Assembly (NCBI RefSeq): GCF_001010945.1
Contig: NZ_LBHB01000001.1
Coordinates: 1,240,001-1,304,000 of the forward strand
Length of the DNA: 64,000 nt
Direction of reading: 5' to 3'
DNA from: Aurantiacibacter luteus
GTDB taxonomy: Bacteria; Pseudomonadota; Alphaproteobacteria; Sphingomonadales; Sphingomonadaceae
This document shows positions 1 to 8,142 of the stretch, piece by piece. A model generated the notes under the pieces. It was not told the DNA's origin. It worked only from the letters and a program-made list of their open reading frames with translations, and did no database searches. The position numbers and the translations under genes were made by a program. Position 1 is the stretch's first letter. Each line of letters starts with the position of its first letter.

Positions 1-774
1 AAAGCTCTCGAACGCGGTCTTCGTGCCGTAGAGGCGATCGGTGTAGACCTCGTAGGGGCCGATGGCGACCTCGATGGGCGTGCCTTCGAGGTCCATCCAG
101 GCCATCTCGCTTTCGAAATAGTCGTCCGACAGGAAGCTGTCGGCGCGCAGGTTCAGGAAGCGCTTGAGGCTGGGGTTGGTGGTGATGGCGGCGGCGCGGC
201 GCAGCAGGGCGGCGGCGGGCTCCAGCTGGGCGCGGTATTCGACGCTGTAGGGGACGGCGACGAAGCCACCCCGCCCGTCCCGCTTCACCACGGTATAGGG
301 ACTCATCATCGCCTCACGCTGATCGGGATGCGCGGCGAGCCAGGCGTCGAACTCCTCGCGCGTCAGGTCCTCGGGATAGAAGCCCGCACCCTCGGGCCAC
401 TCCTGCGTGCCGTAGAACGGGTGGTTGTCGGCCACGCTGTCCCAGGGCCCGAAATTGCGGTCGAACATGTCGAGGAGGTCATTGCGGCCGCTGCGGGCGA
501 GCTGGTCGCGCATGGCGGGCAGGTTCGCACCGCGCTGGCGCAGGTATATCTCGTCCATGAAGCCCGAAGCCTCGATCAACAGGTTCACCACCTGCTGTTC
601 CTCCGCCGAGAGATAGCTGGTGTCGGGCGACATGGTTACGTCGGCGATGCTCGCGCGGCTGGCGGCCATGTCGTAGGCCTCCGGCCCGGCCGATTTTTGC
701 GTATCCATCGTCGTGCAGGCGGCAATGGCGAGCGGGGCGGCGGCGAGGCAGAGGGCGATAAGGGCGCGGCGCAT
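1..774 (-). CDS. Dipeptidyl-peptidase III-like (M49 family) lipoprotein, 3' end cut by the window
   Basis: The 258 codons visible from ATG 774 are the N-terminal part; the gene runs off the left edge. Residues 1-20 form a lipoprotein signal peptide ending in a lipobox (IAAC, Cys about residue 20), so the product is probably an envelope-anchored lipoprotein. The stretch near residues 235-258 (IGPYEVYTDRLYGTKTAFE) resembles the conserved segment of bacterial M49 / Nudix-associated zinc peptidases ahead of the HEXXGH-type zinc site, which would lie outside the window. Known family members are cytosolic or secreted zinc exopeptidases. The activity here is inferred from that segment only, because no catalytic residue is visible. 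Confidence 0.6.
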   Translation of the reverse strand, partial: MRRALIALCLAAAPLAIAACTTMDTQKSAGPEAYDMAASRASIADVTMSPDTSYLSAEEQQVVNLLIEASGFMDEIYLRQRGANLPAMRDQLARSGRNDLLDMFDRNFGPWDSVADNHPFYGTQEWPEGAGFYPEDLTREEFDAWLAAHPDQREAMMSPYTVVKRDGRGGFVAVPYSVEYRAQLEPAAALLRRAAAITTNPSLKRFLNLRADSFLSDDYFESEMAWMDLEGTPIEVAIGPYEVYTDRLYGTKTAFESF

Positions 775-929
775 GGGGCAAGTCCTTGCTAGAAATAGGT
801 TCAGGCGAAACCGCCTATACCCTTCGCCGGGCAGTGTCACCTGCCCTCCGACAGCGCCTCGGTCACGCCTCTCGATAACTTAACAAGCATCAATTGGCGC
901 TGCGGGCGATTTGCTCTAGCCCGCGGGCG

Positions 930-1151
930 ATGGACGAGAGGGACGATCTGGAAGACTATATCCACGCTGCGCGTAACTGCACGCAGATGCTCTTCGCTAT
1001 CGAGCGGATGATGGGCAAGGCCCTGGAATCGCTGGAGGCCGGTGACACGGAGGCGCTTCGCCAACGTCTCGCCATGCTCAAGGAAGCGGTGCCGCAGGCC
1101 ATCGCCGTCATCGATCACGACAGGCGCCGGCGCGGGGAGCAAGACTGTTAG
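930..1151 (+). CDS. Small hypothetical protein, 73 aa
   Basis: A short acidic, helix-prone ORF starting at ATG 930 (an in-frame ATG at 894 gives a 12-residue extension that looks unlike protein). It has two Cys (in RNCTQ and at the C-terminus) and many charged residues, with no membrane segment or signal peptide. I do not recognise a family. It lies between the divergent M49 lipoprotein gene and the persulfide dioxygenase gene, 53 bp before the latter's start. Codon use resembles its neighbours (GC-rich third positions), which is the main reason to keep it. No strong ribosome binding site was seen. Confidence 0.45.
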   Translation: MDERDDLEDYIHAARNCTQMLFAIERMMGKALESLEAGDTEALRQRLAMLKEAVPQAIAVIDHDRRRRGEQDC

Positions 1152-1184
1152 GTCCGGCCGGCCATGCATTGACAGGTCGCGCTT

Positions 1185-1208
1185 GCATATTAGATAAGCC
1201 TGATATGC
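1185..1208. promoter_or_regulatory. Candidate operator: 6-bp inverted repeat at the start of the persulfide dioxygenase gene
   Basis: GCATAT (1185-1190) and ATATGC (1203-1208) form a perfect inverted repeat with a 12-nt AT-biased spacer, overlapping the ATG at 1205. BigR/SqrR-type ArsR repressors bind AT-rich palindromes at promoters of sulfide-detoxification operons, and a BigR-like gene lies at 3005-3361. The position would block transcription or initiation. This is an inference from symmetry and context. Confidence 0.35.
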
Positions 1209-2146
1209 CTGACAACGCGCCCTCCGATCCTGCCCTGAATGCCGCCACGGCGCAGGTGCTGCGCGCACAGGACGACAAGGCGCTGCGCCCCTCCATCGCC
1301 GGCTTCTTCGACGAGGCGACCAATACGGTCAGCTACGTGGTCCACGACCCGGCGACGAAGGCGGCCGCGATCATCGACTCGGTGCTCGATTACGATGCCG
1401 CCGCGGGGCGCACGTCGAACGGATCGGCCGACCGCATCGTCGAATATGTCGAGAAGAACGTACTGTCGGTCGCCTGGGTGATCGAGACCCACGCTCACGC
1501 AGACCACATCTCCGCGGCGCCCTATCTGCAGCAGAAGCTCGGCGGCAAGCTGGCGATCGGGCGCGAAATCGTGCGGGTGCAGGAGGTGTTCGGCAAACTG
1601 TTCAATGCCGGTACCGACTTCGAGCGCGACGGGTCGCAGTTCGACCACCTGTTCGACGATGGCGACCGCTTCACGCTAGGCACGCTGGAGGGCATCGCCC
1701 TGCACGTGCCGGGGCACACGCCAGCCGACTTCGCCTTCGTGATCGGCGATGCCGCCTTCATCGGCGACACCATGTTCATGCCCGACTTCGGCACCGCCCG
1801 CGCCGACTTCCCCGGCGGCGACGCGCGCCAGCTTTATCGCTCCATCCGCCGCCTGCTGCGCCTGCCGGAGGACACGCGGCTGTTCCTGTGCCACGATTAC
1901 AAGGCGCCTGGGCGCGATGTCTATGCCTGGGAGACCACGGTGGGCCAGCAGCGCAGCGGCAACGTCCACGTCAAGGACGGCACGAGCGAGGACGAATTCG
2001 TCGCGATGCGCACCGCGCGTGACGCCACGCTCGCCATGCCGCAGCTCATCATGCCCAGCGTGCAGGTCAACATTCGCGGCGGCCGCCTGCCCGAACCGGA
2101 GGACAACGGAGTGAGCTACATCAAGATTCCGGTGAATGCGGTATGA
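1205..2146 (+). CDS. blh: MBL-fold persulfide dioxygenase (Blh/ETHE1-like)
   Basis: A metallo-beta-lactamase-fold protein of 313 aa. The metal motif THAHADH is at residues 95-101 and is followed by VPGHTPAD, the GDTMF segment and LCHDYK, the pattern of ETHE1/Blh persulfide dioxygenases, which oxidise glutathione persulfide to sulfite with a single non-heme iron. It lacks an N-terminal DUF442 domain and a C-terminal rhodanese domain. ATG 1205 was chosen over an in-frame ATG at 1169 because the family alignment begins shortly after it. The stop overlaps the next gene's start (ATGA), so it is translationally coupled to the YeeE pair. Together with the ArsR gene it forms a BigR-like sulfide-response module. 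Confidence 0.85.
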   Translation: MPDNAPSDPALNAATAQVLRAQDDKALRPSIAGFFDEATNTVSYVVHDPATKAAAIIDSVLDYDAAAGRTSNGSADRIVEYVEKNVLSVAWVIETHAHADHISAAPYLQQKLGGKLAIGREIVRVQEVFGKLFNAGTDFERDGSQFDHLFDDGDRFTLGTLEGIALHVPGHTPADFAFVIGDAAFIGDTMFMPDFGTARADFPGGDARQLYRSIRRLLRLPEDTRLFLCHDYKAPGRDVYAWETTVGQQRSGNVHVKDGTSEDEFVAMRTARDATLAMPQLIMPSVQVNIRGGRLPEPEDNGVSYIKIPVNAV

Positions 2147-2592
2147 CGCTGCCCGGCTTTCCCGATGCCGCCCCGCTGGCGGGCCTTGCCGGCGGGCTGC
2201 TGATCGGCCTCTCCGCCGCGCTGATGCTGCTGGGGCTCGGGCGGATTGCCGGCGTCTCCGGCCTCGCCGCACGGGCCACCGGGCTGGCGGATTCGACCCT
2301 GCCGCGCGTAGCCGCATTCGCTTTCGTAGTCGGGCTGCCGCTCGGCGCGCTTGTCGTCATGCTGTTCACCGGTACGCTCACCCCGCAATTCGCCGATCCC
2401 ATCACGCTGGTCATCGCGGGCCTCCTCGTCGGCTTCGGCACCCGGCTCGGCAGCGGCTGCACGAGCGGGCACGGCGTGTGCGGGATGAGCCGGCTGTCGC
2501 AGCGATCGCTGGTAGCGACGGCCACCTTCATCGCCAGCGGCGTGGCGACAGTGGCCATCGCCAACGCGCTCGGCTTGGGGTTCCGGCCATGA
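2143..2592 (+). CDS. YeeE/YedE family sulfur-compound transporter half, N-terminal type
   Basis: A hydrophobic protein of 149 aa with about four membrane segments and the signature GSGCTSGHGVCG (residues 103-114; Cys106 and Cys113) of the YeeE/YedE (DUF395) family. Known relatives import thiosulfate or move reactive sulfur species across the inner membrane through conserved Cys. Here the usual full-length transporter is split in two; this is the first half. Start and stop overlap both neighbours (ATGA junctions), so the three genes are one coupled operon with the persulfide dioxygenase. Confidence 0.85.
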   Translation: MTLPGFPDAAPLAGLAGGLLIGLSAALMLLGLGRIAGVSGLAARATGLADSTLPRVAAFAFVVGLPLGALVVMLFTGTLTPQFADPITLVIAGLLVGFGTRLGSGCTSGHGVCGMSRLSQRSLVATATFIASGVATVAIANALGLGFRP

Positions 2593-3008
2593 TCCGCACC
2601 GTCATCGTAACGCTGCTGGCTGGCACGCTGTTCGGCGCCGGGCTGACCGTCGGCGGGATGACCGATCCTGCGCGCGTGATCGGTTTCCTCGACCTGTTCG
2701 GCGACTGGGATCCGACGCTGGCCTTCGTCATGGCCGGTGCCGTGGCCGTCATGGTGGTGGCCTGGGCCGTCCAGAAGCGCCTCGCCCACCCGCTGTTCGC
2801 GCAGAAGTTCTCGCTGCCCGATCGCACCGATCTCGACCCGCGGCTGGTCGGAGGCGCGGTGCTGTTCGGCGTGGGCTGGGGCATCGCGGGCCTGTGCCCC
2901 GGACCGGGCCTTGCCGCCCTCGCCATCGCGCCGCTGCCCGCGGCGATATTCTGCGCGGCCATGCTGGCCGGCATGGCGCTGCACCGCTTCGGGTTCGACG
3001 GCGACTAG
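2589..3008 (+). CDS. YeeE/YedE family sulfur-compound transporter half, C-terminal type (DUF6691-like)
   Basis: A 139-aa membrane protein starting at ATG 2589, overlapping the previous stop (ATGA). It has about four hydrophobic segments, a glycine-rich N-terminus with GGMTDP, and the motif GLCPGPG (Cys103) that marks the second half of split YeeE/YedE transporters. It probably pairs with the preceding half to form one pore for thiosulfate, sulfite or persulfide-type substrates. Its 3' end overlaps the stop of the ArsR gene on the opposite strand by four bases. Confidence 0.85.
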   Translation: MIRTVIVTLLAGTLFGAGLTVGGMTDPARVIGFLDLFGDWDPTLAFVMAGAVAVMVVAWAVQKRLAHPLFAQKFSLPDRTDLDPRLVGGAVLFGVGWGIAGLCPGPGLAALAIAPLPAAIFCAAMLAGMALHRFGFDGD

Positions 3009-3361
3009 CCTTTCGCCCGCGCCTCGGCGGAGCAGAACAGTCCGTGCAGCGTCTCGATGACCGCGCGCGCCTCCGGCGAGGCCAGCGAATAAAGTACGAA
3101 TTGCGCATCGCGCCGGGTCGTCACCAGCCCTTCTGCACGCAGCAGTGCGAGATGTTGCGAGAGCGCCGACTGGGACAGCGGGATATGGCTGCACAGCTCG
3201 CCCACGCTCAGCTCGCCCTCGCACAGCAGGCACAGGATCTGCAGCCGCGATTCGTTGGCAAGCGACTTCAGGAGCTTGCTCGCTTCGTGCACGCCGGCAA
3301 AGCGTTCGTCGGCAGCCAGCGGCGCGCCGTCGATGGCGAGGGTGGTGTCGAGTGTGATCAT
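3005..3361 (-). CDS. ArsR-family repressor, BigR/SqrR-like persulfide sensor
   Basis: A winged-helix ArsR/SmtB protein of 118 aa; the recognition helix lies around LSQSALSQHLALLRAEG (residues 62-78). It has no ArsR metal-box CVC. Cys44 (in ILCLLC) and Cys110 (in GLFC) are 66 residues apart, the same spacing as the redox pair Cys41/Cys107 of SqrR and Cys42/Cys108 of BigR, which form a polysulfide bridge to sense persulfide. It sits convergent to the persulfide dioxygenase/YeeE operon, which it probably represses. The start at 3361 gives the usual family length. Confidence 0.85.
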   Translation of the reverse strand: MITLDTTLAIDGAPLAADERFAGVHEASKLLKSLANESRLQILCLLCEGELSVGELCSHIPLSQSALSQHLALLRAEGLVTTRRDAQFVLYSLASPEARAVIETLHGLFCSAEARAKG

Positions 3362-3450
3362 GGTTGGTCCGCGCGCAACTTTATGGGCAAATTGACGTAG
3401 CCGCAAACGGGATAAGGCCCGATCCGGCGCAAATTCGGCACCTGCTGCAT

Positions 3451-5970
3451 CTAGACCTCGGGCAAGGCCTGCTCGGCAAAGCCCCATCCGGCCAGCGTCT
3501 TGCTGCCCGCACGGTCGAGCAGCCGCCGCGCATCGTCGATGGAGAAGGGATGGGCGTTCTCCATGCCTTTGAGTTCGCCCCAGGCGATGGGCGCGGCCAC
3601 CGGGGCTCCGCTGCGCGCACGGGCCGAGTAGGGCAGGACGGCGGTGCTGCCGCGCTGGTTGCGCAGCCAGTCGATGAAGATCCGGCCCTTGCGCTTGGCC
3701 TTGCTCATCGTCGCGGTGAAGCGGTCGGGCTCTGCGAGCGACAGCGCCTCGGCAAAGCGGCGGGCGAAGTCCTTGTGCGTTTCCCAGTCGTGGCCGGGCG
3801 ACAGCGGCACCACGACGTGCACGCCCTTTCCGCCCGACAGCATGGCGAAGCTGACGAGGCCGAGGTCGGCCAGCCGGTCGCGGATGTGGGTGGCGGCGCT
3901 CTTGACCTCGGCGAAGTCCAGCCCCTCGTCCGGATCGAGGTCGAAGATCATGCGGTCGGGCTTCTCGACCTCGCTGCTGCGCGCAGCCCAGCCGTGGAAT
4001 TCGATCGTGCCCATCTGCACGCACTGGAGCAGGCCGCGGAGGTCGTCGATCCACAGGTAATCCTCGCTGCCCCCGTCCTTTTCGCGGATCGGCACGTGGT
4101 GCACGGCATCGCCGAAGGCACCGCTGTCGTGCTTCTGGAAAAAGCATTTCTTCCCCCGCCCCTGCGGACAGCGCACCAGGCTGACCGGCCTGCGGGCGGC
4201 GAAGGGGAGCATGATCGGGGCGACCGCGGCGTAGTAATCAGCAAGGTCGCCCTTGGTCTGCCCGCCGTCGGGAAAGATCACCCGCTCGCGGCTGGATATC
4301 GCGACCTCGGCAGGGGCTGCGGGCGCGGGCTCGGCCTTTTCGGGTGTGACGGCGCTCGCCTTCTTGTCGCCGCGCAGGCCGAGGAAGCTGCCGTGGCGGA
4401 TGTTGCCGTCCGCCGTGAACTCGGCAAAGGCGACCTCGGCGACCAGCTTAGGCGTCAGCCAGGTAACGCCGCGCGCGCTGGCCTTGTCCGCTTCGGCGGG
4501 CGGCGTCTTGCGCTCCAGCCGCGCCATCCGCGCCGCAAGGTCGTCGAGGTCGTCGGACGAGAAGCCGGTGCCGACATTGCCCTTGTAGACAAGCGCATCA
4601 CCTTCATGCTGGGCCATCAGCAGCGAGGAGAACGGGCGCCCCTTCGCGCTACTCGCCTTGTAGCCGATGACGACGAACTCCTGCCGCCGGGTGCACTTGA
4701 CCTTCACCCAGCGCTTCCCGCGCGAGCCGGAATAGCGCCCGTCCACGGTCTTGGAGATAATGCCTTCCTGTCCCGCCTCGCACATCCGGCGGTAGAGTGT
4801 TTCGCCCGCGCCGATGACGTGGTAGGCCACGAAGACCGGCGGTTCCGCCGTGCCGAGCAGCGCCTCCAGCCGCTCCTTGCGCTCGATGTTGGGCAGGTCG
4901 GCAAGGTCCTCTCCGCCGAGTTCTAGCAGGTCGAAGGCGTGAAACTGCAGCGCATCGCCCGGGCCCTGCGCGCCGTGACCGCGCTTCAGAACGCCTTGCA
5001 GGGTGGAGAAATCGGGATTGCCCTTGGCATCCACCGCCACGATCTCGCCGTCGACCAGGCAGCTTGGCAGGTCGAGCGCGGCGAGCGCCTCGACCAGCGG
5101 TGCGAACTTGTCGGTCCAGTCCTTGCCGCTACGGGTGTAGACGCGCACCTTGTCGGCCTTTGCAGCGATCAGCGCGCGGTAACCGTCGAACTTGATCTCG
5201 TGCATCCAGCCGTTGCCAGTAGGGACATCGTCCACCAGCGTGGCGAGCTGGGGCTTGCGGAACTTCGGCAGCGGCGCGCTCTTCTTCGGCGCCTTGCGCT
5301 TTGTCGCGGTGTGCGCGCTGGCCTTTTGCATCTGCGCGAGGAAGGCATCGTCCTTCTTGCCCGCGAGCGAGAACTGGCCCTGCTTGTCGGCCGCGATCTC
5401 CGCCATCGATCGGCCGGTCGCCACGCTGGTCAGCTCGCGCTGCACCAGCGCGTCGCCGGGCTCCGCGTGCTTGTCCTGCAATTTGCGCAGCAGCCAGTTC
5501 TCGCGCTTTTCGCCCGGCCTCGGCTTGAGGCGGATAAGCAGCCACTCGCCCTGCATCCGCTCGCCCTGCAGGCAGAAATGCAGATGGCCGTCGTCGATAT
5601 CCTCGGCGCTCTTGCCCGCGATCGGGTTCCAGGTGCCGCGATCCCACAGCATGACCGTGCCGCCGCCGTATTCGCCCTTCGGGATGGTGCCCTCGAAGTC
5701 GTTGTAGGACAGCGGGTGATCCTCGGTGCGCACGGCGAGGCGCTTGATGTCGGGGTCGGGCGAAGGGCCCTTGGTCACGGCCCAGCTCTTCATCACCCCG
5801 TCCACCTCGAGCCGCAGGTCCCAGTGGAGCCGCGTGGCATCGTGCTTCTGGACGATGAAGGCATTGCCGCTCGCGCTGCTCTCGGCCTTGCCGGCGGGCT
5901 CCGGGGTTTTCGTGAAGTCGCGCTTGGCGTTGTATTGCGCGAGCGGATCGGCCTTGCGCGCCCGGGCCAT
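3451..5970 (-). CDS. ligD: DNA ligase D, three-domain NHEJ ligase
   Basis: An 839-aa protein with the PE-LIG-POL order. The 3'-phosphoesterase domain is about residues 35-160 (KHDATRLHWDLRLE, 42-55). The ATP-dependent ligase domain is about 240-550, with the adenylated lysine in HEIKFDGYR (Lys260). The archaeo-eukaryotic primase-type polymerase domain is about 558-839, with the metal motif FDLDPDEG (677-681 acidic residues). It seals double-strand breaks after end processing and works with Ku. The start at 5970 follows the Ku stop by two bases, so both are one transcription unit. All three domains look intact. Confidence 0.95.
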   Translation of the reverse strand: MARARKADPLAQYNAKRDFTKTPEPAGKAESSASGNAFIVQKHDATRLHWDLRLEVDGVMKSWAVTKGPSPDPDIKRLAVRTEDHPLSYNDFEGTIPKGEYGGGTVMLWDRGTWNPIAGKSAEDIDDGHLHFCLQGERMQGEWLLIRLKPRPGEKRENWLLRKLQDKHAEPGDALVQRELTSVATGRSMAEIAADKQGQFSLAGKKDDAFLAQMQKASAHTATKRKAPKKSAPLPKFRKPQLATLVDDVPTGNGWMHEIKFDGYRALIAAKADKVRVYTRSGKDWTDKFAPLVEALAALDLPSCLVDGEIVAVDAKGNPDFSTLQGVLKRGHGAQGPGDALQFHAFDLLELGGEDLADLPNIERKERLEALLGTAEPPVFVAYHVIGAGETLYRRMCEAGQEGIISKTVDGRYSGSRGKRWVKVKCTRRQEFVVIGYKASSAKGRPFSSLLMAQHEGDALVYKGNVGTGFSSDDLDDLAARMARLERKTPPAEADKASARGVTWLTPKLVAEVAFAEFTADGNIRHGSFLGLRGDKKASAVTPEKAEPAPAAPAEVAISSRERVIFPDGGQTKGDLADYYAAVAPIMLPFAARRPVSLVRCPQGRGKKCFFQKHDSGAFGDAVHHVPIREKDGGSEDYLWIDDLRGLLQCVQMGTIEFHGWAARSSEVEKPDRMIFDLDPDEGLDFAEVKSAATHIRDRLADLGLVSFAMLSGGKGVHVVVPLSPGHDWETHKDFARRFAEALSLAEPDRFTATMSKAKRKGRIFIDWLRNQRGSTAVLPYSARARSGAPVAAPIAWGELKGMENAHPFSIDDARRLLDRAGSKTLAGWGFAEQALPEV

Positions 5971-5972
5971 GG

Positions 5973-6809
5973 TCAGGCGCTCTTCGTGCGGCGACTTGTC
6001 GTCTTGGCCGCCGGCTTGGCCTCGCCGCCGACCGACTTCTTCAGCGCCGCCATCAGGTCGATGACGTTGCCGCCGCCACCCGCCGGTTCGCCCGCATCCT
6101 CGATGATGGCCTTCTTGCTCCTCGACTTGGCCTTCTTGTCGATCAGGCGGCGCAGTGCATCGACGTAGCGGTCCTCGAACTCGCTGGCATCGAAGGGCGC
6201 GCTCTTCTGCTCGATCAACGCGGTGGCCAGGTCGAGCAGTTCCTTCTTCGGCTTGGCGTCGTCGATCTCGGTGAAGAACGACTGGCCCTTGCGGACCTCG
6301 TCGGCATAACGCAGCGTCTCCAGCAGCAGGCCCTTGCCGCAGGGTTTGATGGCGACGAGCTTCTCCGTGCCGCGCACGGCCAACTGGCCCAGCGCCACCT
6401 TCCTGGCCTTGCGCAGCGCCTCGCGCAGCACGACGAAGGCTTCCTCCGCCAGTTCGTCCTTGGGCGCGACGTAGTATGGCTTCTCGTAGTAAAGCGGGTC
6501 GATCTCGTCGCTGTCGACGAACTGGACGAGCTCGAGGGTCTTCTTGCTCTCCAGCTTGACCGCCTCGATCTCCTCGTCCTCGAGCAGGACGTACTCCCCC
6601 TTGGAAATCTCGTAGCCCTTGATGATCTCGTCCCGGTCGACCGGGCCGAGGCCGGGCACCACCTTCTCGTAGGCGATGCGCTTGCCGCTGGGTTCGTGGA
6701 TCTGGTTGAAGCTGATCTTCGCGCCGCTCTTGGTCGCGGTGTAGATTTCCACCGGGATCGAGACCAGCGCCAGCCTGATCTGTCCCTGCCAGTATGCGCG
6801 TGCCGCCAT
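5973..6809 (-). CDS. ku: Ku family DNA end-binding protein
   Basis: A 278-aa bacterial Ku homodimer subunit. It begins with the family-typical ARAYWQGQIRLALVSIPVEIY, followed by the beta-barrel ring core; a Lys/Arg-rich C-terminal tail (about residues 215-278) extends beyond the minimal Ku core and is used in some Ku proteins for LigD or DNA contact. It encircles DNA ends and recruits LigD. It is first in the two-gene ku-ligD unit. It is separated from the aromatic operon's last gene by 163 bp without a recognisable gene. Confidence 0.95.
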   Translation of the reverse strand: MAARAYWQGQIRLALVSIPVEIYTATKSGAKISFNQIHEPSGKRIAYEKVVPGLGPVDRDEIIKGYEISKGEYVLLEDEEIEAVKLESKKTLELVQFVDSDEIDPLYYEKPYYVAPKDELAEEAFVVLREALRKARKVALGQLAVRGTEKLVAIKPCGKGLLLETLRYADEVRKGQSFFTEIDDAKPKKELLDLATALIEQKSAPFDASEFEDRYVDALRRLIDKKAKSRSKKAIIEDAGEPAGGGGNVIDLMAALKKSVGGEAKPAAKTTSRRTKSA

Positions 6810-6972
6810 GTGCCTGCGTGCCTCCTTTACAGGGGACAGCGAACGAGCGCGCCTATGGTTTCACGAAGGCACGCGCTTCCATCCGCGCCGCGCGGCGTGG
6901 ACGAAGAGCGCGCGACTGTCGGGCGATGCCGCCGCGGAGCTTGCTCGGATGGTCCAGCCGGAAGCGACCTCC

Positions 6973-8142
6973 CTACACCGGCAGCCCGACGTAGTTCTCG
7001 GCGATGGCGGTTTGCGCTGCGCGGCTGGAGGCGATGTAGTCGAGTTCGGCGACCTGCATGGCGCGCTCGAAGGGCCCGTCCTCGGGGAAGCGGTGCATGA
7101 GCCGGGTGAGCGACCAACTGAACCGCTCGGACTTCCACACCCGGGCGAGCGCGGTGTCGGAGTAGGCGGCGATCGCCTCGGCATCGTTGCGGCGGAAGTA
7201 GCCGGTCAGCGCCTCGGCGGCGTAGTGCACGTCGCTGGCGGCGAGATTCAGGCCCTTGGCCCCCGTCGGCGGGACGATGTGCGCGGCATCGCCGCACAGC
7301 AGCAGGCTGCCGTGGCGCATGGGCGCGAAGACGTAGCTGCGTAGCGGCGCGATGCTCTTTTCGATGGCAGGCCCGCGGGTCATGTGCGCGGCGGCCTCGG
7401 GGCCGAGACGGATTGCCAGCTCGTCCCATAGCCGCTCGTCGCTCCATTCCTCCACCCGGTCGGTGAGCGGCACGTCGACGTAGTAGCGGCTGCGGCTCTC
7501 GGAGCGCATACTGGCGAGCGCGAAGCCGCGTTCGTGGTTGGCGTAGATCAGTTCGTGGTTGCAGGGCGGAACGTCGGCCAGGATGCCGAGCCAGCCGAAG
7601 GGGTATTCGCGCAGGTATTCCTTCGCCACGCCAGCGGGGATGGCCTTGCGGCTGGGGCCGTGGAAGCCGTCGCAGCCGACCACGAAGCGTGCGTCCACCC
7701 GGTGCTCGGTGCCGTCTTTCGTGTAGGTGACGAAGGGCGCATCGCTCTCCACGTCGTGCAGCGCCACGTCGGCGGCCTCGTACACGACCTCCAGCCCGCG
7801 CTCCTCGCGCGCCGCCATCAGGTCGCGGGTGAGCTCGGTCTGGCCGTAGACCACCACCTGCTTGCCCGTCAGGTCGGCGATATCGATGCGGATCAGCCGC
7901 TCGCCGTCGGCCAGGTTGAAGCCGCCGTGCGGCAGGCCCTCGGCCCTCAGCCGCGCATCGAGCCCCAGCCGCGCCATCAGCGAGACGGTGATCTCCTCCA
8001 GCACGCCTGCACGGATGCGGCCGAGGATGTAATCGGGCGTCTGCCGCTCGATCACCACGCACTCCACCCCCTCGGCACGCAGCAGGTGGCCGAGCAAAAG
8101 GCCGGCAGGGCCGGCGCCGATGATGCAGACTCGGGTTTTCAA
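6973..8142 (-). CDS. pobA: 4-hydroxybenzoate 3-monooxygenase (PobA-like FAD hydroxylase)
   Basis: A class A flavoprotein monooxygenase of 389 aa, close to the 390-394 aa of known PobA. It shows GAGPAG (residues 9-14, FAD ADP-binding), the DG motif in GCDGFHGPSR, and the GD motif CGDAAHIVPPTGAKGLN. PobA converts 4-hydroxybenzoate to protocatechuate using NAD(P)H and O2. It is the last gene of a nine-gene minus-strand operon; its start overlaps the FAH-family gene's stop. No protocatechuate ring-cleavage genes of the usual beta-ketoadipate or 4,5-type are in the window, so the product must be handled by the operon's own dioxygenase or by genes elsewhere. Confidence 0.85.
   Translation of the reverse strand: MKTRVCIIGAGPAGLLLGHLLRAEGVECVVIERQTPDYILGRIRAGVLEEITVSLMARLGLDARLRAEGLPHGGFNLADGERLIRIDIADLTGKQVVVYGQTELTRDLMAAREERGLEVVYEAADVALHDVESDAPFVTYTKDGTEHRVDARFVVGCDGFHGPSRKAIPAGVAKEYLREYPFGWLGILADVPPCNHELIYANHERGFALASMRSESRSRYYVDVPLTDRVEEWSDERLWDELAIRLGPEAAAHMTRGPAIEKSIAPLRSYVFAPMRHGSLLLCGDAAHIVPPTGAKGLNLAASDVHYAAEALTGYFRRNDAEAIAAYSDTALARVWKSERFSWSLTRLMHRFPEDGPFERAMQVAELDYIASSRAAQTAIAENYVGLPV

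Noticed and set aside
3364-4926. Open frame of 520 codons on the plus strand
   Set aside because: Antisense to ligD; shadow frame.
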